From Pleomorphomonas sp. NRK KF1 (GTDB lineage Bacteria; Pseudomonadota; Alphaproteobacteria; Rhizobiales; Pleomorphomonadaceae): DNA of 64,000 nucleotides. Below, piece by piece: positions 8,896 to 17,905 of the stretch. Within the stretch, counting starts at the first letter, position 1; the number at the start of each line of letters is the position of its first letter. A program made the translations under genes and the position numbers. Below the pieces are notes generated by a model. The model was not told the DNA's origin. It made no database searches and worked only from the letters and a program-made list of their open reading frames with translations. The stretch covers positions 1 through 64,000 of the forward strand of contig NZ_JAMDLH010000004.1 of NCBI RefSeq assembly GCF_023721755.1. The letters run 5' to 3'.

Positions 8896-10125
8896 CTAGG
8901 CAGATGCACCCTGATTGGGCGCACCGAAGCCTCTGATATACGCCTCCAGCGCCCCCGGATCGAAGACGCGCCCGTCGATGAAGGGGTCGGCGACATCTTC
9001 CTCGCACGGCCGCTCGGAAAGCCCAAGCGCCGCTGTGTAGAGGTCGGAACGGAAGGCCGAGGCCGCCGTGGCAGTGCCCTGCGGCGAATAGGCCGCCTGC
9101 CCCCAGCGGACCATCTGGCTGTAGACCCAGAGCGCCTGCGCCGACGACGGGCAGTTGGCCTCGGCGCCGTGGAACACGAAGTAGTTGGGTACCGCGCGCC
9201 GGTTGCCCTTGGCGTCGAGCGCGAACTGGCCGGCCAGCACGTGGCGGATGATCTCGGCGGGCGCACCGACATAGGCGGCCTGCGCCAGGATGTCGGCCAG
9301 CGCGTCGTGATTGGCCGGATCGTCGCACCAGCGGGCGGCGGCGGCGAGCGCCACGATCAGGCGGGAGACGCTGTCGCGGTTGCGGTCCGCCCAGTCGGGG
9401 CGCATGCCCAGAACCTTCTCCGGCGACGACGCCCAGATGTCCTGCTTGGTGGCGACGATGCGGCCGACGCCCTTTTCGGAAGCGATCATGTTCCACGGCG
9501 CGCCGACGCAGAAGCCGTCGATCGCCCCGGCCGACAGCGCGTCCGAGGTCATCGGCGGCGGCACCACGGCGAGGCGCACGTCGCGGTCGGGGTCGATGCC
9601 GCCGGCCGCCAGCCAGTAGCGCAGCTCGTAGTTATGGGAGGAATAGGGATAGGTCATGCCGAGCGTCAGCGGCGGCATTCCGCTCTGCTTGCGTCCGGCA
9701 ATGATGGTGGCCAGCGCCTTGGCGCAATCGAGCGCGGAGGCGTCATCGGCAAGGCCGGCCCGCGCCTGCATGGCCTCGAACAGGCGCACAGACAGGGTGA
9801 TGGCGTTGCCGCCACGCCCCAGCGCGAATGGCGCGATGGTCGGCGACGGATTGGAGCCGAGTTCCAGCATGGCGGCGATCGGCATCGGCGACAGCATGTG
9901 CGCGACGTCGAACTGCTTGAAAGCCAGGCGATCGCGGATGTTGGCCCAGGAGACATCGCGAACGAGGTCGAGCGTCAGTCCCTCGCGGGCGGCAAAGCCC
10001 AGTTCGGCGGCGGCGATCAGCACGGCGGCATCGACCAGCGGAATGAACCCGGCGCGAAGGTGCGTCTGCTCGGGGCCGGAGACGACGGCCGGGGCGGCGA
10101 TATCGGGATGGTCGATCGTGGTCAT
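8896..10125 (-). CDS. nasS: Nitrate sensor protein, cytoplasmic NrtA-like partner of NasT
   Basis: 409-aa protein of the NrtA/CmpA substrate-binding family but without a signal peptide: the N-terminus MTTIDHPDIAAPAVVSG is polar. It shares the NrtA hallmarks AHMLSPMPIAAMLELG and GAPWNMIAS. In known NasST systems this protein holds NasT inactive until nitrate or nitrite binds. It lies 13 bp after nasT and directly upstream of the leader that NasT should control. A duplicated periplasmic binding protein is the alternative, but the missing signal and the adjacent ANTAR gene argue for NasS. Confidence 0.9.
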   Translation of the reverse strand: MTTIDHPDIAAPAVVSGPEQTHLRAGFIPLVDAAVLIAAAELGFAAREGLTLDLVRDVSWANIRDRLAFKQFDVAHMLSPMPIAAMLELGSNPSPTIAPFALGRGGNAITLSVRLFEAMQARAGLADDASALDCAKALATIIAGRKQSGMPPLTLGMTYPYSSHNYELRYWLAAGGIDPDRDVRLAVVPPPMTSDALSAGAIDGFCVGAPWNMIASEKGVGRIVATKQDIWASSPEKVLGMRPDWADRNRDSVSRLIVALAAAARWCDDPANHDALADILAQAAYVGAPAEIIRHVLAGQFALDAKGNRRAVPNYFVFHGAEANCPSSAQALWVYSQMVRWGQAAYSPQGTATAASAFRSDLYTAALGLSERPCEEDVADPFIDGRVFDPGALEAYIRGFGAPNQGASA

Positions 10126-10138
10126 CGCCGTGGCTCCA

Positions 10139-10726
10139 TCACATCAGAAGGCCGGCCGCCGTCACCACGGACTGCGCGATGTCGACCAGCTTCTTCTTCT
10201 CGTTCATGGCCGTCTGGCGCATGAGCGCATAGGCCTCTTCTTCGCTGAGGTTGCGGAGCTTCATCAGGATGCCCTTGGCCCGCTCGACGACCTTGCGATC
10301 TTCCAGCGCCGACTTGGCGTCGGCCAGCTCCCTCTGCAACCGGCTGAAGGCGTTGAAGCGGATCACCGCCATGTCGAGGATGGGCTTCACCCGCTCCTTC
10401 TTCAGGCCATCGACGATATAGGCCGACACGCCCGCCTCCACCGCCGCCTCGATCGACGCCGAATCCGAACGGTCGACGAACATGGCGATGGGCCGGCTGA
10501 CCGACCGCGTCAGCTGGAACAGGTGCTCCATCATGTCGCGGTTGGGGTTCTCAATGTCGATGATGATCACGTCCGGCCGGGTCGCCTCGATGACGCGGGC
10601 GATGCCGTTCACCGTGTGAACGACGGTGACGTGGCTGTGCCCGGCCTCCCGCAGCCCATCCTCGATAATGGCGGCGCGCACGGCATTCTCGTCGATCACC
10701 AGAATGGCGAGGTCGAAGTGGCTCAT
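10139..10726 (-). CDS. nasT: ANTAR-domain transcription antiterminator
   Basis: 195-aa response-regulator-like RNA-binding protein. Residues 1-120 form a receiver-type domain (LAILVIDENAVR... VIIIDIENPNRD); residues about 125-190 form the ANTAR domain (ALEDRKVVERAKGILMKLR ... EEEAYALMRQTAM). In known systems free NasT binds tandem hairpins in the nas leader and prevents termination. The nasTS pair precedes its expected RNA target on the same strand. Confidence 0.93.
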   Translation of the reverse strand: MSHFDLAILVIDENAVRAAIIEDGLREAGHSHVTVVHTVNGIARVIEATRPDVIIIDIENPNRDMMEHLFQLTRSVSRPIAMFVDRSDSASIEAAVEAGVSAYIVDGLKKERVKPILDMAVIRFNAFSRLQRELADAKSALEDRKVVERAKGILMKLRNLSEEEAYALMRQTAMNEKKKLVDIAQSVVTAAGLLM

Positions 10727-10876
10727 GCCCTAGGGATGCCCGAGCACGACGGCAAAGGCAAGCGGCAGTGGCTGGTTTTTACTCAATGCAAGAGGTGCCT
10801 ATTTTTTAGTCTGGCATTCGGTGCCTTTTCAGCAACCAGATGCCAGCTTGGCAGGTTCGAGACGTGAGAGGCACCA
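10727..10876. other. Intergenic region upstream of nasT
   Basis: About 150 bp between nasT and the next minus-strand gene. It holds AT-rich tracts near 10800-10830 and a sigma-54-like sequence with the wrong spacing (see rejected items). No convincing promoter is called. Confidence 0.4.
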
Positions 10877-11896
10877 TTACCTCAGACTGCGAAGAATCCC
10901 CGCTGTCTTCGGCATGCGCCCAAGGCTCGCCTCCAGGCGCTCCCGCCAGCGCGGGCCTCGTGAAAGCGCATCTTCATAGGCTTCGCGCAGGTCGTCAGGC
11001 CGGTCTTCGGAAAGGATCTCGATCAGGAAGGCCGCCTGACCACGGTCCTTGCGGGACTTGGCTTGATCGGGGCCGCCCTGGCGTCGGTCGGCGACGATCA
11101 GTTTGTGGATCGCAAAGCGCTCGGGTCTGGGGATCTGCACCAGCACACCCGATCGATAAAGAGCCACCGCGGGGATGGGCTCGGCGATCAGAAAGTTCAG
11201 ATAGTTGAGGGCCCGCGCACTCACGCCCAGCGCCGGCAGCGGCTTGACCCTCTCGTCACCAAAGGCCGGCGTTAGAAACTCGACCATCGCCGCGCCCCTG
11301 CTCTGCCGCCATTTCCAGACCTGCCGATCCACCACCCCCGGCACCGGGTCGAACTTTAGCGCCTGCAAGATGTCGCCCGGGTTCTCTTCGACCTCGTCAC
11401 CCAGCGCCACCGAAAGTCGCTCGAAACTTGCAAAGTCGATATCGCCGGTCTGTGCCAGCTCTTCGGAATCGAAGCGAATCCCCAGGTCGCCCTGCAGGAG
11501 GGCATAGGCGGCGGTGCCCACAAGCGTACCGCCCAGCCGGAAGACCCCGGCACGGGCAAAAGCCAGCAGCAGGGAACCGGTGTCGCGGTCGGTAGCCATG
11601 AAACCTTCGGCGCGCAACACGCGGGCCAGCCGCGCCATTGTCTTGCGGCGCTCCTCGCCCTCGGCCTTCAGCTCGACGGCGCGGCTTAGGCGTGTGCGCA
11701 GCTCGGGCGTGCCCTCACCGAGATAGCGGCTCTTGATCTCTGTGCCGATCCGGAACTTGTCGTAAAGATAGACCCGCCCGTTGCGCGGCCGTTCTTCGAT
11801 GCTGCCGATCAACTCCGAAGCGAATTCGTCGAGATGAAGCCTGAGCAAGTCCTGGTAGGCGACTTGGGCGGTTCGGGAATGAGAGATGATGGCCAT
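10877..11896 (-). CDS. Nucleotidyltransferase-fold protein, GSU2403-like family
   Basis: 339-aa protein resembling the GSU2403 nucleotidyltransferase-fold family (PF12281-like). The N-terminal helical region (to about residue 110) is followed by GGTLVGTAAYALL (122-134) and a DxD pair D152/D154 in TGDIDFAS, which fit the metal-binding acidic residues of a nucleotidyltransferase. The C-terminus is helical and charged (residues 260-330). Substrate unknown. ATG 11896 is chosen because AGGGG lies 6 nt upstream and a sigma-70-like promoter ends just before it; ATG 11914 and TTG 11917 are inside the promoter. No partner gene is adjacent. Confidence 0.7.
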   Translation of the reverse strand: MAIISHSRTAQVAYQDLLRLHLDEFASELIGSIEERPRNGRVYLYDKFRIGTEIKSRYLGEGTPELRTRLSRAVELKAEGEERRKTMARLARVLRAEGFMATDRDTGSLLLAFARAGVFRLGGTLVGTAAYALLQGDLGIRFDSEELAQTGDIDFASFERLSVALGDEVEENPGDILQALKFDPVPGVVDRQVWKWRQSRGAAMVEFLTPAFGDERVKPLPALGVSARALNYLNFLIAEPIPAVALYRSGVLVQIPRPERFAIHKLIVADRRQGGPDQAKSRKDRGQAAFLIEILSEDRPDDLREAYEDALSRGPRWRERLEASLGRMPKTAGILRSLR

Positions 11897-11906
11897 TGGC
11901 GCCCCT

Positions 11907-11936
11907 GTGTGCATCAATTATAATTTCGTTGCACAC
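11907..11936. promoter_or_regulatory. 30-bp palindromic operator, copy 1
   Basis: Near-perfect palindrome with arms GTGTGCA and TGCACAC and an AT-rich centre. It covers the -10 box and ends at the Shine-Dalgarno region of the nucleotidyltransferase gene. A second copy starts 38 bp away. Confidence 0.65.
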
Positions 11937-11944
11937 AGGCGCAA
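11917..11944 (-). promoter_or_regulatory. Sigma-70-like promoter of the nucleotidyltransferase gene
   Basis: Minus strand: -35 TTGCGC (11944-11939), 16-bp spacer, -10 TATAAT (11922-11917). The expected start near 11910 gives a 5' leader of only about 14 nt before ATG 11896. Both boxes are overlapped or flanked by the paired palindromes, which suggests tight repression. Confidence 0.6.
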
Positions 11945-11974
11945 GTGTGCAACAGTAAAAATTTTGTTGCACAC
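11945..11974. promoter_or_regulatory. 30-bp palindromic operator, copy 2
   Basis: Same length and design as copy 1: arms GTGTGCAACA and TGTTGCACAC around an AT-rich centre. It abuts the -35 box. The centre-to-centre distance of 38 bp is between three and four helical turns. Confidence 0.65.
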
Positions 11975-12159
11975 AATCGGTCGATCCAAATGTGGGGATC
12001 TGGTTCCTAGAGGATCCACATCCTTCGGTAGGGCATGCGGTCTTGATGCCCTTTCCACTTCCGTGCGATTGCTGACCACCGCGAGATTGCGAGACGCGCT
12101 TGAAGGTGGTTTGGTCGACCACGGTAGTGGTTTTTAACAGTGGTGTGAGGACGGTTCTT
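11975..12159. other. Intergenic region between the nucleotidyltransferase gene and the antiporter
   Basis: 185 bp between divergent genes. A weak inverted repeat (ATGTGG...ATC and GATCCACAT, about 11989-12020) and a GGTCGACC palindrome are visible. No promoter for the antiporter is clear enough to call. Confidence 0.35.
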
Positions 12160-13623
12160 TTGACGAGCTTTCGAGTGTTCCGCGTTGCGCTTGGGCGTGC
12201 ATCCAAAACCTTTCCGGCCCTGTTGCCGGCATCCCTCCTCCTCCTCGCCTCTCCCGCTTTCGCCTCCACCGGCGGCCACGGCCTTGACGGCGCGGCGCTC
12301 GGGGTGATCTGGGCGGTGCCCTTCGTCGGCATCCTGCTGTCGATCGCGCTGTTCCCGCTGCTGGCGCCGCATGTCTGGCACCACCATTTCGGCAAGATCG
12401 CCGCCGCATGGGCGCTGGCCTTCATCGCCCCCTTCACGCTCCTTCATGGCGAAGCGGTCGTCGAGCCGCTGGCCGAGACCGTGCTGCTCGACTACCTGCC
12501 CTTCGTCATCCTGCTCGGGGCGCTGTTCACCATCGCCGGCGGCATCCTCATCACCGGCAACCTGCACGGCTCGCCGAAGACCAATCTGTCTCTGCTCGCC
12601 ATCGGCACGCTGCTCGCCTCGGTGGTCGGCACCACCGGCGCTTCCATGGTGATGATCCGGCCGCTGCTGCGCGCCAACGACGGCCGCCGGCACAACGTCC
12701 ACGTCGTCATCTTCTTCATCTTCCTGGTGTCCAACATCGGCGGCTCGCTCACCCCGCTCGGCGATCCGCCGCTGTTCCTCGGCTACCTCAGGGGCGTCGG
12801 CTTCTTCTGGACGACGCTGCACATGCTGAAGGAGACCGCCTTCGCCGCCGTCATCCTGCTCGGGCTGTTCTTCGCCATCGACTACCGCCTCTACCACAAC
12901 GACGACGACTTCCGCGGCAAGTTCGACCCGACGCCCGACACCGGCCGCGTCGGCGTAGAGGGCCGGCGCAACATCGCGCTTCTGGCGGTGGTGGTCGGCG
13001 CCGTGCTCTTGTCGGGCTCGTGGAAGCCGGGCATCGGCTTCCATGTGTTCGGCGTCGAGGTCGAGCTTCAGAACCTCTCCCGCGACTTGATCCTGATCGC
13101 CGCCGCTGCCGCCTCGCTCTGGCTGACGCCGAAGGCGCTGCGCGTCCGCAACGGCTTCGAGTGGGGGCCGATCCTGGAAGTCGCCAAGCTGTTCGCCGGC
13201 ATCTTCGTGACCATTATTCCGGTGCTGGCCATGCTGCGCGCCGCCCACGACGGCGCCTTCGCGCCGCTGGTCAGCCTCGTCACCGCCGAGGATGGCTCGC
13301 CGGTCAACGCCATGTACTTCTGGGCGACCGGCCTCCTGTCATCCTTCCTCGACAACGCGCCGACCTATCTGGTCTTCTTCAACTTGGCCGGCGGCGACCC
13401 GCAGCACCTGATGGGCGAGATGTCGACGACGCTGGTGGCGATCTCGGCCGGCGCCGTGTTCATGGGCGCCAACAGCTACATCGGCAACGCGCCCAACTTC
13501 ATGGTCAAGTCGATCGCCGAGGGCGCGGGCGTCCGGATGCCCTCCTTCTTCGGCTATCTCGCCTGGTCCTTCGGCATCCTGGCGCCGCTGTTCCTGCTCA
13601 TGACCTGGCTGTTCTTCGCTTGA
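12160..13623 (+). CDS. NhaD/CitMHS-type sodium:proton antiporter
   Basis: Inner-membrane secondary transporter of about 487 aa with around 12 hydrophobic segments. An N-terminal signal-like stretch (LLPASLLLLASPAFA) is followed by GVIWAVPFVGILLSIALF. Conserved transport segments include GTTGASMVMIRPLLRAN, NIGGSLTPLGDPPLFLGYL and LSSFLDNAPTYLVFFNLAGG; the TPLGDPP and DNAP motifs are typical of the NhaD/ArsB ion-transporter group. Likely exchange is Na+ for H+. The TTG start at 12160 follows GAGGA; other in-frame starts (12100, 12145, 12175) cannot be excluded. It is convergent with the gene at 13650. Confidence 0.8.
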   Translation: MTSFRVFRVALGRASKTFPALLPASLLLLASPAFASTGGHGLDGAALGVIWAVPFVGILLSIALFPLLAPHVWHHHFGKIAAAWALAFIAPFTLLHGEAVVEPLAETVLLDYLPFVILLGALFTIAGGILITGNLHGSPKTNLSLLAIGTLLASVVGTTGASMVMIRPLLRANDGRRHNVHVVIFFIFLVSNIGGSLTPLGDPPLFLGYLRGVGFFWTTLHMLKETAFAAVILLGLFFAIDYRLYHNDDDFRGKFDPTPDTGRVGVEGRRNIALLAVVVGAVLLSGSWKPGIGFHVFGVEVELQNLSRDLILIAAAAASLWLTPKALRVRNGFEWGPILEVAKLFAGIFVTIIPVLAMLRAAHDGAFAPLVSLVTAEDGSPVNAMYFWATGLLSSFLDNAPTYLVFFNLAGGDPQHLMGEMSTTLVAISAGAVFMGANSYIGNAPNFMVKSIAEGAGVRMPSFFGYLAWSFGILAPLFLLMTWLFFA

Positions 13624-13649
13624 GGTGAACCGCTTTCGCCCGGCGGGAC

Positions 13650-14276
13650 TCAGAGCGAGAGGTCAGCCGGAGCGACGTTCCAGGCCTTGACGGAGAAGCA
13701 GACGCCGTCGCCGACGAGGTGCGCCACGGCGCCGGTGTTCATCTTGGCCTCCTCTGGCGACAGACCGAGGCTCTTGGCGACCAGCCTGAAGATGCCGTTC
13801 GACGACACGACCAGCACGACGGCATCGTCCTCATTCTCCTTGCGGATGCGGACGAGCAGGCTCTTCCAGCCGTTGATCACCCCGGCCTCGCCGGGTTGCC
13901 AACCGAAACCATCCGGCCAGACGGAACGCTTCTGCCAGTCGTCGATGACCTGATCGCCGACCTCGGCGCGGATCTCGTCGTTGGAGCGCGCTTCCCAGCT
14001 GCCATAATCGATCTCGCGCAGATCGTCGCTGATGACGATCCTGTCGGCGTCGACGCCCTGATCGGCCGAAATGATCTCGGCGGTCTGCCGCGTCCGCTTG
14101 AGCGGGCCGGCATAGATGCTGGACGGCCGCAAGCCGGCGGCCTTGAGGCCGGCGGCCACGGCGGCGGCCTGCTCGCGTCCCTTTTCCACCAGATCGAGAT
14201 CGCTGCGCGCGCCAACCCAGACGACCTTGTCGCCGGGGCCGAACGTGTTGCCATGACGAACCAGGATAAGATGCAT
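13650..14276 (-). CDS. Histidine phosphatase family protein
   Basis: 208-aa member of the phosphoglycerate-mutase-like superfamily. The catalytic motif LVRHGNT (histidine 8) starts the protein; the central acid region is DLREIDYGSWEARSNDEI, and the second catalytic histidine should lie in GAVAHLV. Substrate unknown. Lies 17 bp downstream of kdsB, which suggests co-expression; a role in lipid A/Kdo sugar-phosphate metabolism would be speculation. The start was placed at the ATG giving the canonical N-terminus. Confidence 0.8.
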   Translation of the reverse strand: MHLILVRHGNTFGPGDKVVWVGARSDLDLVEKGREQAAAVAAGLKAAGLRPSSIYAGPLKRTRQTAEIISADQGVDADRIVISDDLREIDYGSWEARSNDEIRAEVGDQVIDDWQKRSVWPDGFGWQPGEAGVINGWKSLLVRIRKENEDDAVVLVVSSNGIFRLVAKSLGLSPEEAKMNTGAVAHLVGDGVCFSVKAWNVAPADLSL

Positions 14277-14293
14277 CGGTACGCTCCTCGCGT

Positions 14294-15070
14294 TCAGACC
14301 AGTTCGCCTTCGCGGGCGATCAACTGCTCGACGACGGCGACATCCTCCGGCGTATCCACCGAGGCATGGGTCCGCCCCCGATAGTCGACCTCGACGACGC
14401 GAACCGTCATGCCGTTCTCCAGCGCCCGCAGCTGCTCGAGCCCCTCGGTGTTCTCCAGCGGCGACGGCGGCAGCGCGACATAGCGCCTCAGACCGGCCTG
14501 CGTGTAGCCGTAGAGGCCGATGTGGCGATAGACGCTGGCGAACCCCGGCTTGCGAATGAAGGGAATGATCTGCTTGGAAAAATAGAGCGCGTTGTGATTG
14601 AGGTCGAAGGTCACGGTGGTGCCGCTCGACGGCGCCTTTTCCTTGTGGGCACGCAGCTCGGCGAGCGCATCGTCGGTGAGCCGCACCGCAGGCGTCACGA
14701 TGTCGAAGCCGGACGGCGAGGAGAAGGCGGCGATCATCTCCTCGAGAATCCACGGCGGCGTCAGCACGGCGTCGCCCTGGAAGTTGATCACGCCGCTCTC
14801 GACGATGCCGGCCGCCTCGATCGCCTCGGCCACCCGCTCGGTGCCGTTGCGGCATTGCTCCGAAGTCATCACCGCCTCGGCGCCAAAGCCCCTGGCAAAT
14901 GACGCCACGCGCTCGTCCTCGGTGGCGATCACCACGCGCGACGCCCCCTTGGCGGTCCGGGCGATGCGCCAGACGCGTTCCAGCAGGCTGATGCCTGCGA
15001 TGGTCAGCATCGGCTTGCCCTCAAGACGCTGGGAGCCGTAACGGGCGGGAATGACGATGGCAACGGACAT
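14294..15070 (-). CDS. kdsB: 3-deoxy-manno-octulosonate cytidylyltransferase (CMP-Kdo synthetase)
   Basis: 258-aa cytoplasmic enzyme activating Kdo with CTP for lipopolysaccharide inner-core assembly. The N-terminus has VIPARYGSQRLEGKPML, the nucleotide-binding motif of KdsB; ATEDERVASFARGFG and VINFQGDAVLTPP (metal/CTP site) follow, with ENTEGLEQLRALENGM near the C-terminus. Length and motifs match the family. Confidence 0.9.
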   Translation of the reverse strand: MSVAIVIPARYGSQRLEGKPMLTIAGISLLERVWRIARTAKGASRVVIATEDERVASFARGFGAEAVMTSEQCRNGTERVAEAIEAAGIVESGVINFQGDAVLTPPWILEEMIAAFSSPSGFDIVTPAVRLTDDALAELRAHKEKAPSSGTTVTFDLNHNALYFSKQIIPFIRKPGFASVYRHIGLYGYTQAGLRRYVALPPSPLENTEGLEQLRALENGMTVRVVEVDYRGRTHASVDTPEDVAVVEQLIAREGELV

Positions 15071-15203
15071 GACGGGGCGCTTCCTCCAAGTGCGACCTCA
15101 CTATTACAGCTTGGAAGCACTGTCGAGACTAAGCAGGCCGCCGCACGGGCAAGGCGACCTCACCCGCGCCACGCTTCCTCAATGAAGGCAGATGGTTGGC
15201 TCG

Positions 15204-16253
15204 CTACTCCGGAAGGCGCTGGCGGTCGGCAAAGAGGGCGCCGGGAATGACATGAACCGGCGAGGACGCCTCGTCGCTTCCCTTCTCCATGGCATCGACC
15301 AGACAGGTGAAGGCGACGTCGGCGATCCTGAGCGTGTCCTGACGGACCGACAGCACGCGATTGGAGCTGAGTTCCATCAGGGGGTGATAGTCGAACGTCC
15401 CGAGAATGATGTCCCTAGGAACGCTTCCAAACCGGTCGACAAGCGCCTGGATCGCGCCTTCGAGGATCAGCAGCGATGACGAAATGAAACTCTTCGGCGG
15501 CCTGCCGAGACGCGCCAGCAGATCCGCCATCAACCGGTGACCGGAGGAGGCGCTGTCGTCCTCGGGGTCCGTCAGAAGGCGCTCGCTGGCGCCGGCCGCG
15601 CCGAAGGCATCCGTGAAGCCGGCAATACGGGCGGCGATACTGGGCATTTCCGGTCGGGCGCAGAGGAAGAACACGTCACCGCCACTCTCGGCCATGATCT
15701 GCCCGGTCAACCGGCGGGCGCTGGCTTCATTGTCTCCGACAACGGTTGGAAACAGTGTCTTGGGAAAGGCGCGGTCGATCACCACCGTGGCCACGTTGCG
15801 CTGCCCGCGTCGAACGAAGCGCGCCGGTTCGGGCTGCTCGCAGGGCGATATGATGATGCCGTCGACGCCGCGCGCCAGAAGGCCGCTGATCGTCTGGCGC
15901 TCCCGCTCCGGCTTCTCGTGCGTCGAGGCGGTGAGCAGAACGAGCCCCCGGTTCCGGCAACGCTCTTCCAACTGGGCGATCAACCTGGCGAAGTGGGCGT
16001 TGGCCAGATCGGGCACGATGCAGCCGACGGCATCGCTGCGCCTGAGCTTGAGGCTGCGCCCCGCGTGATCGACCACATAGCCATGCTTGGCGACGTAGGC
16101 CTCCACCGCCTGGCGCGTCCGCGCACTGATGCGATAGCGTTCGGCCTGTCCGTTGATGACGAGGCGCACCGTGGTGACGGACACGCCGATCTCGGCCGCG
16201 ATCTCCTCGATCGTCCGAGGGCGCGGCGTATCCTGCGTCACCTTCTCGTCCAA
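15204..16253 (-). CDS. LacI-family transcriptional regulator
   Basis: About 349-aa regulator. The N-terminal HTH reads TIEEIAAEIGVSVTTVRLVI and the hinge-helix region KHGYVVDHAGRSLKLRRSDA. The C-terminal periplasmic-binding-like domain starts at VGCIVPDLANAHFARLI. It lies at the 3' end of the TctCBA operon (82-bp gap) and probably controls the isomerase/aldolase/transporter genes in response to their substrate. The start is uncertain: TTG 16253 has GGAGAG at good spacing; TTG 16259 and GTG 16241 are alternatives. No LacI-type operator with a central CG was recognised near the operon. Confidence 0.85.
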   Translation of the reverse strand: MDEKVTQDTPRPRTIEEIAAEIGVSVTTVRLVINGQAERYRISARTRQAVEAYVAKHGYVVDHAGRSLKLRRSDAVGCIVPDLANAHFARLIAQLEERCRNRGLVLLTASTHEKPERERQTISGLLARGVDGIIISPCEQPEPARFVRRGQRNVATVVIDRAFPKTLFPTVVGDNEASARRLTGQIMAESGGDVFFLCARPEMPSIAARIAGFTDAFGAAGASERLLTDPEDDSASSGHRLMADLLARLGRPPKSFISSSLLILEGAIQALVDRFGSVPRDIILGTFDYHPLMELSSNRVLSVRQDTLRIADVAFTCLVDAMEKGSDEASSPVHVIPGALFADRQRLPE

Positions 16254-16341
16254 AGCCAACTCTCCACATCGGTGCGGCCGCCGACAAGGCGTGCCGAAGA
16301 AGATGGCGCGGGCAGCCGGGCAGCCCGCGCACTGTGGGTGT

Positions 16342-17886
16342 TCATTCCGCCGTGCGGCCCTCGGCGTCTGGAGCCGACATCGCCTTGCGGGCGCGCCGCC
16401 AGGCGCCGAACTTCGGTCCGACGACCGGCAGGAGGAGCGTAAGAACGGCGATGGCGAGGAATATCGCGCAAATCGGCCGGGTCACGAAGATCGAAAAGTC
16501 CCCGTCCGACATGATCAGGGCACGACGAAGGTTGGCCTCCACCATCGGCCCCAGGATAATGCCGATGACAATCGGCGACATCGAAAAGTCGAGCCGCATC
16601 ATCACATAGCCCAGAACGCCGGCAATCATCATGACGAACACGTCGATCATGGTGTGGTTGACCGAGTAGCTGCCGACCGCGCACAGCACGAGGATGATTG
16701 GCACCAGCACCTTGCGCGGCACGATCATCACCTTGGTGAACAGACGAATGCCGAGGAAGCCCAGCGCGCCCATCAGCAGGTTGGCGACCAACAGGCCGAT
16801 GAAGATCGTGTTGACCTCGACCGGATGCTCGGTAAACAGCATCGGCCCGAGCTGAAGCCCCTGCACCATGAAGGCGCCCATCATGATGGCGGTGGCGCCA
16901 TCGCCGGGAATGCCGAGCGTCATCAGCGGCACCATGGCGCCGCCCGACACCGCGTTGGCGCCCGCCTCGGGAGCGGAGACGCCCTCGGGCGAACCGTGCC
17001 CGAACTCTTCGGGGTGCTTCGACCAGCGCTTGGCCTCGGTGTAGGAAATGAACGAGGCGATATCGCCGCCGGTGCCGGGAATGGAGCCGATCACCGTGCC
17101 GATGGCCGACGAGCGGACGTAGGTCGGCAACACGCGGCGGAAATCCAGCCACGTCGGCAGCACGCGATCGATCTTGACCTTCACCTTGCGATCTTTGCTG
17201 CGTCCCTTCTCGACGGCGTTGTCTTCCATGCCGAGCATGGCCTGGGAGAAGGCGAACAGGCCGACGAGGATCGGCACGAAGGAAATGCCGCCCATCAGAT
17301 AGTAGCTGTCGAAGGTGAAGCGCATGCCGGCGGTCATCGGATCGAGACCGATGCAGGCGATGGCGAGACCGATGGCGCCACCCATCAGGCCCTTGATGAT
17401 CGAGTGCGAGGACACCGAGGTGATGATGGAGATGCCGAAGACGCCGAGCGCGAAATACTCGGGCGCCGACAGGCCGGTTGCCACCTTGGCAAGCTGGGGG
17501 GCCACCAGAATCAGTGCGATGGTCGAGAACACGCCGCCGAACACCGAGGAGCCCGTGGACAGGCCGAGCGCCCTGCCCGCCTCTCCCTTCGTGGCCATGG
17601 GATAGCCGTCCAGCACGGTGGCCGCCGAGGCCGGGGTGCCAGGCGTGTTGATGAGGATGGCGGTGATGGAGCCACCGTAGATGGCGCCGCAGTAGACGCC
17701 GAGCAGCATCAGGATGCCGGCCATGCCCTCGAAGGTGAAGGTCAGCGGCAGCAACAGGGCGATGCCCATGTTGACCGTCAGGCCGGGAAGGGCACCGATG
17801 AGGATGCCGGCGAAGACACCAAGGAACAGCATCACCAGCGACTGGGCACTGAAGACGATCTCGGCGGCGTGAAGGATGTCGATCAT
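16342..17886 (-). CDS. tctA: Tripartite tricarboxylate transporter large permease
   Basis: 514-aa inner-membrane protein of the TctA family with about 12 hydrophobic segments. Typical motifs are GALPGLTVNMGIALLLPLTF near the N-terminus and GSIPGTGGDIASFISYTEAK with PEAGANAVSGGAMVPLMTLG in the middle. It works with TctB and periplasmic TctC (a TTT transporter driven by an ion gradient). The substrate is not shown; the neighbours suggest an organic or sugar acid. Confidence 0.92.
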   Translation of the reverse strand: MIDILHAAEIVFSAQSLVMLFLGVFAGILIGALPGLTVNMGIALLLPLTFTFEGMAGILMLLGVYCGAIYGGSITAILINTPGTPASAATVLDGYPMATKGEAGRALGLSTGSSVFGGVFSTIALILVAPQLAKVATGLSAPEYFALGVFGISIITSVSSHSIIKGLMGGAIGLAIACIGLDPMTAGMRFTFDSYYLMGGISFVPILVGLFAFSQAMLGMEDNAVEKGRSKDRKVKVKIDRVLPTWLDFRRVLPTYVRSSAIGTVIGSIPGTGGDIASFISYTEAKRWSKHPEEFGHGSPEGVSAPEAGANAVSGGAMVPLMTLGIPGDGATAIMMGAFMVQGLQLGPMLFTEHPVEVNTIFIGLLVANLLMGALGFLGIRLFTKVMIVPRKVLVPIILVLCAVGSYSVNHTMIDVFVMMIAGVLGYVMMRLDFSMSPIVIGIILGPMVEANLRRALIMSDGDFSIFVTRPICAIFLAIAVLTLLLPVVGPKFGAWRRARKAMSAPDAEGRTAE

Positions 17887-17905
17887 GGAGAGCGTCTCCC
17901 GGCCG

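Noticed and set aside
10831-10850. Sigma-54-like sequence TGGCATCTGGTTGCT upstream of nasT
   Set aside because: GG and GC are 9 nt apart instead of 10, and the second half of the -24 element is wrong. A sigma-54 promoter does not tolerate this spacing.
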